The position numbers were made by a program, and so were the translations under genes. 6,618 nt of DNA, taken from contig JAKABA010000218.1 of NCBI GenBank assembly GCA_021802115.1, forward strand, positions 1 to 6,618, written 5' to 3'. This document shows, piece after piece, positions 5,440 through 6,618 of this stretch (positions are counted from its first letter, which is position 1; each line of letters starts with the position of its first letter). This DNA comes from a bacterium. Lineage in GTDB: Bacteria; Chloroflexota; Dormibacteria; UBA8260; Bog-877. The notes below the pieces were generated by a model. The model saw nothing but the letters and a program-made list of their open reading frames with translations. It was not told the DNA's origin and ran no database searches.

Positions 5440-6566
5440 GCGCGGGCTGGCACGGCGCCGCGCCGGCGCAGCCGATCCCCGCCCAGGACTTCGCCAGCGA
5501 GATTCTCTGGCGGATGAGCCTCCCCGTGGCGGTGCTGGACCACTCGGGACACCTGGAGTTCGCCAACCAGGCGTCACTTGAGGGTCACCTGGCCGGCGCG
5601 GTGTTCGACAGTCGTGGCTTTCTGGTCGACCCCGAGATAGACGCACTGAGGCAGGAGGTCCTGCGGCACGCGCGCCACTCCGAGCTCGCAGTGCGCGCCA
5701 TCCACTCCAACCGGGCAGGGGTCCTGGCCGAGGTGTTCGAGCTGGCCCAGGTCCCGGGTTGGACGGCAGTTGTCTTCCACCCTCCGGCTCCCAGCCCGGG
5801 GCCCGACTCCGAGCTGCCGTCCGCCGCCCTGATGCTGCACGAGCTCCGTTCCCCAATGCTTGGCGTGACCGAATCTCTGGACCGCCTCACCCAGGACTCC
5901 GCGAGAGCAGCCCCCGAGCTCAGCGCGGCGGTTTCGCGACAGTCACGAGCAGTGGCCCGCCTGACTTCCGTGCTCGCCGGCCTTACGGATCTGGTGAGGG
6001 CTGGCGAGCTGACCCCGGAACGATACCGCCACTCCCGCGTGAGTCTGGGAGAGGTGGCCCGCGATGTGCACGAGACCTTCGAACTACTCGCCGGCGCCAC
6101 GGGGCACGAGCTCTTGGTGGCCGTCGATGAGGGGGTTCCTCCCATCAGGGGGGACCGTGCGCTCCTCACCCGAGCGGTGGCTAATCTGGTGGACAACGCC
6201 CTCAAGTACTCTCCACCGCCCGGCCCGGTGCGTCTGGTGGTGGCGGGTCGAGGTTCGCTCGCGGTGGTGGAGGTGTGGGACAGCGGTGCCGGGGTGGCCC
6301 CCGCCGACCGGCAGAGGATCTTCGAGCCGTTCGTCCGCCTCGAGGAGAGCCTCGCCTCCTCAAGCACGGGCAGCGGACTCGGCCTGGCGGTGGTCCACAG
6401 CGTGGTCAGGGCCCACGGTGGCAGCCTCTCCGTCGAGTATGAACCGGGGGTCGGGAACGTCTTCCGCCTGAGCTTCCTGATCTCGGCGACCCCGGAGGAG
6501 TCGGGTGGAAGCCGAGGATCAACCGCGCTAAACTCTTGGTCCGGCCCGCATGGCTCAATTGGTTAG
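5436..6566 (+). CDS. Soluble sensor histidine kinase, partner of the OmpR-type regulator
   Basis: 376 residues starting at a GTG that overlaps the regulator stop by 4 bp. There is no clear Shine-Dalgarno, so initiation is probably coupled. Domains: an N-terminal PAS-like segment (about 18-115, with MSLPVAVLDHSGHLEFANQASL at its front), a dimerisation/phospho-acceptor helix with H135 in MLHELRSPM, then the ATP-binding domain with N-box NLVDNALKYS (250-259), G1 box DSGAGV (282-287), F-box IFEPF (295-299) and G2 box TGSGLGL (311-317). All catalytic boxes are intact. No transmembrane helix or signal peptide is seen, so the kinase should sense a cytoplasmic cue, perhaps a ligand or redox state through the PAS-like part (inference). 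The catalytic core ends near residue 349. The last about 27 residues are low in homology-like features and the stop codon falls inside the downstream tRNA gene. Confidence 0.93.
   Translation: MSAGWHGAAPAQPIPAQDFASEILWRMSLPVAVLDHSGHLEFANQASLEGHLAGAVFDSRGFLVDPEIDALRQEVLRHARHSELAVRAIHSNRAGVLAEVFELAQVPGWTAVVFHPPAPSPGPDSELPSAALMLHELRSPMLGVTESLDRLTQDSARAAPELSAAVSRQSRAVARLTSVLAGLTDLVRAGELTPERYRHSRVSLGEVARDVHETFELLAGATGHELLVAVDEGVPPIRGDRALLTRAVANLVDNALKYSPPPGPVRLVVAGRGSLAVVEVWDSGAGVAPADRQRIFEPFVRLEESLASSSTGSGLGLAVVHSVVRAHGGSLSVEYEPGVGNVFRLSFLISATPEESGGSRGSTALNSWSGPHGSIG
6506..6534 (+). promoter_or_regulatory. Candidate tRNA promoter inside the kinase 3' end
   Basis: TAAACT (6529-6534) lies 9 nt before the tRNA, with a weak TGGAAG (6506-6511) 17 bp upstream. 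The -10 matches TATAAT at 4 of 6 positions, including the TA...T frame; the -35 is poor. A start close to 6541 would give a very short leader. Read-through from the kinase gene is the alternative source of the tRNA. Confidence 0.3.
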
Positions 6567-6618
6567 AGCAGGGGACTCTTAATCCCAAGGTTCCAGGTTC
6601 GAGTCCTGGTGCGGGCAC
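6544..6618 (+). tRNA. tRNA-Lys, anticodon CTT (CCA end cut by window)
   Basis: The full cloverleaf can be drawn. Acceptor GCCCGCA (6544-6550) pairs perfectly with TGCGGGC (6610-6616). T8 is at 6551. The D stem is GCTC/GAGC (6553-6556, 6566-6569) with GG in the loop. The anticodon arm is GGGGA-CTCTTAA-TCCCA (6571-6587) with anticodon CTT at 6578-6580, which reads AAG lysine codons. A 5-nt variable loop follows. The T arm is CCAGG-TTCGAGT-CCTGG (6593-6609), then discriminator A6617 and the first C of a likely encoded CCA. The outermost anticodon-stem pair (6571/6587) is G-A, a mismatch. The first 23 nt overlap the kinase reading frame on the same strand. Confidence 0.95.

Noticed and set aside
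5362..6367. Minus-strand open frames opposite the kinase (5362-5856 and 5585-6367)
   Set aside because: They are low-complexity Ser/Arg/Pro-rich translations opposite a kinase with all catalytic boxes intact.

Overview
The window is about two-thirds G+C and densely coded. It looks like chromosomal DNA from a high-GC, probably monoderm bacterium, such as Actinomycetota, Chloroflexota/Dormibacterota or a relative. This is inferred from base composition, frequent GTG starts, the Tad gene set and the lack of a secretin gene beside cpaB. The taxon cannot be fixed from the sequence alone.

Minus strand, right to left (4572 down to 1): an ECF-type RNA polymerase sigma factor (3991-4572); a 164-bp non-coding interval with a GC-rich hairpin and an inverted repeat; then a tightly packed Tad (tight adherence / Flp-type IV pilus) operon. 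The operon order is cpaB/rcpC (SAF-domain protein, 3104-3826), tadZ/cpaE-like ParA-family protein (2211-3104), tadA/cpaF secretion ATPase (838-2214) and tadB inner-membrane platform protein (1-836, running off the window). Junctions are TGATG (cpaB/tadZ), ATGA (tadZ/tadA) and TAA-C-GTG (tadA/tadB), so the four genes are almost certainly co-translated. tadC and pilin genes, if present, would lie beyond position 1.

Plus strand, left to right (4750 to 6618): an OmpR-family response regulator (4750-5439), a soluble histidine kinase starting inside the regulator's stop codon (GTGA, 5436-6566), and a tRNA-Lys(CTT) (from 6544, cut after the first C of its CCA end). The kinase reading frame does not stop until it is 23 nt inside the tRNA.

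The two-component pair and the sigma factor are divergently transcribed from a shared 177-bp region (4573-4749). That region carries an almost perfect 13-bp direct repeat at 22-bp period next to the regulator start, and a 10-bp direct repeat upstream of the sigma start. The simplest reading (inference) is a cytoplasmic-signal two-component system that controls itself and perhaps the sigma factor, with the sigma factor feeding the Tad pilus operon. No transposon, CRISPR array or phage gene is seen.
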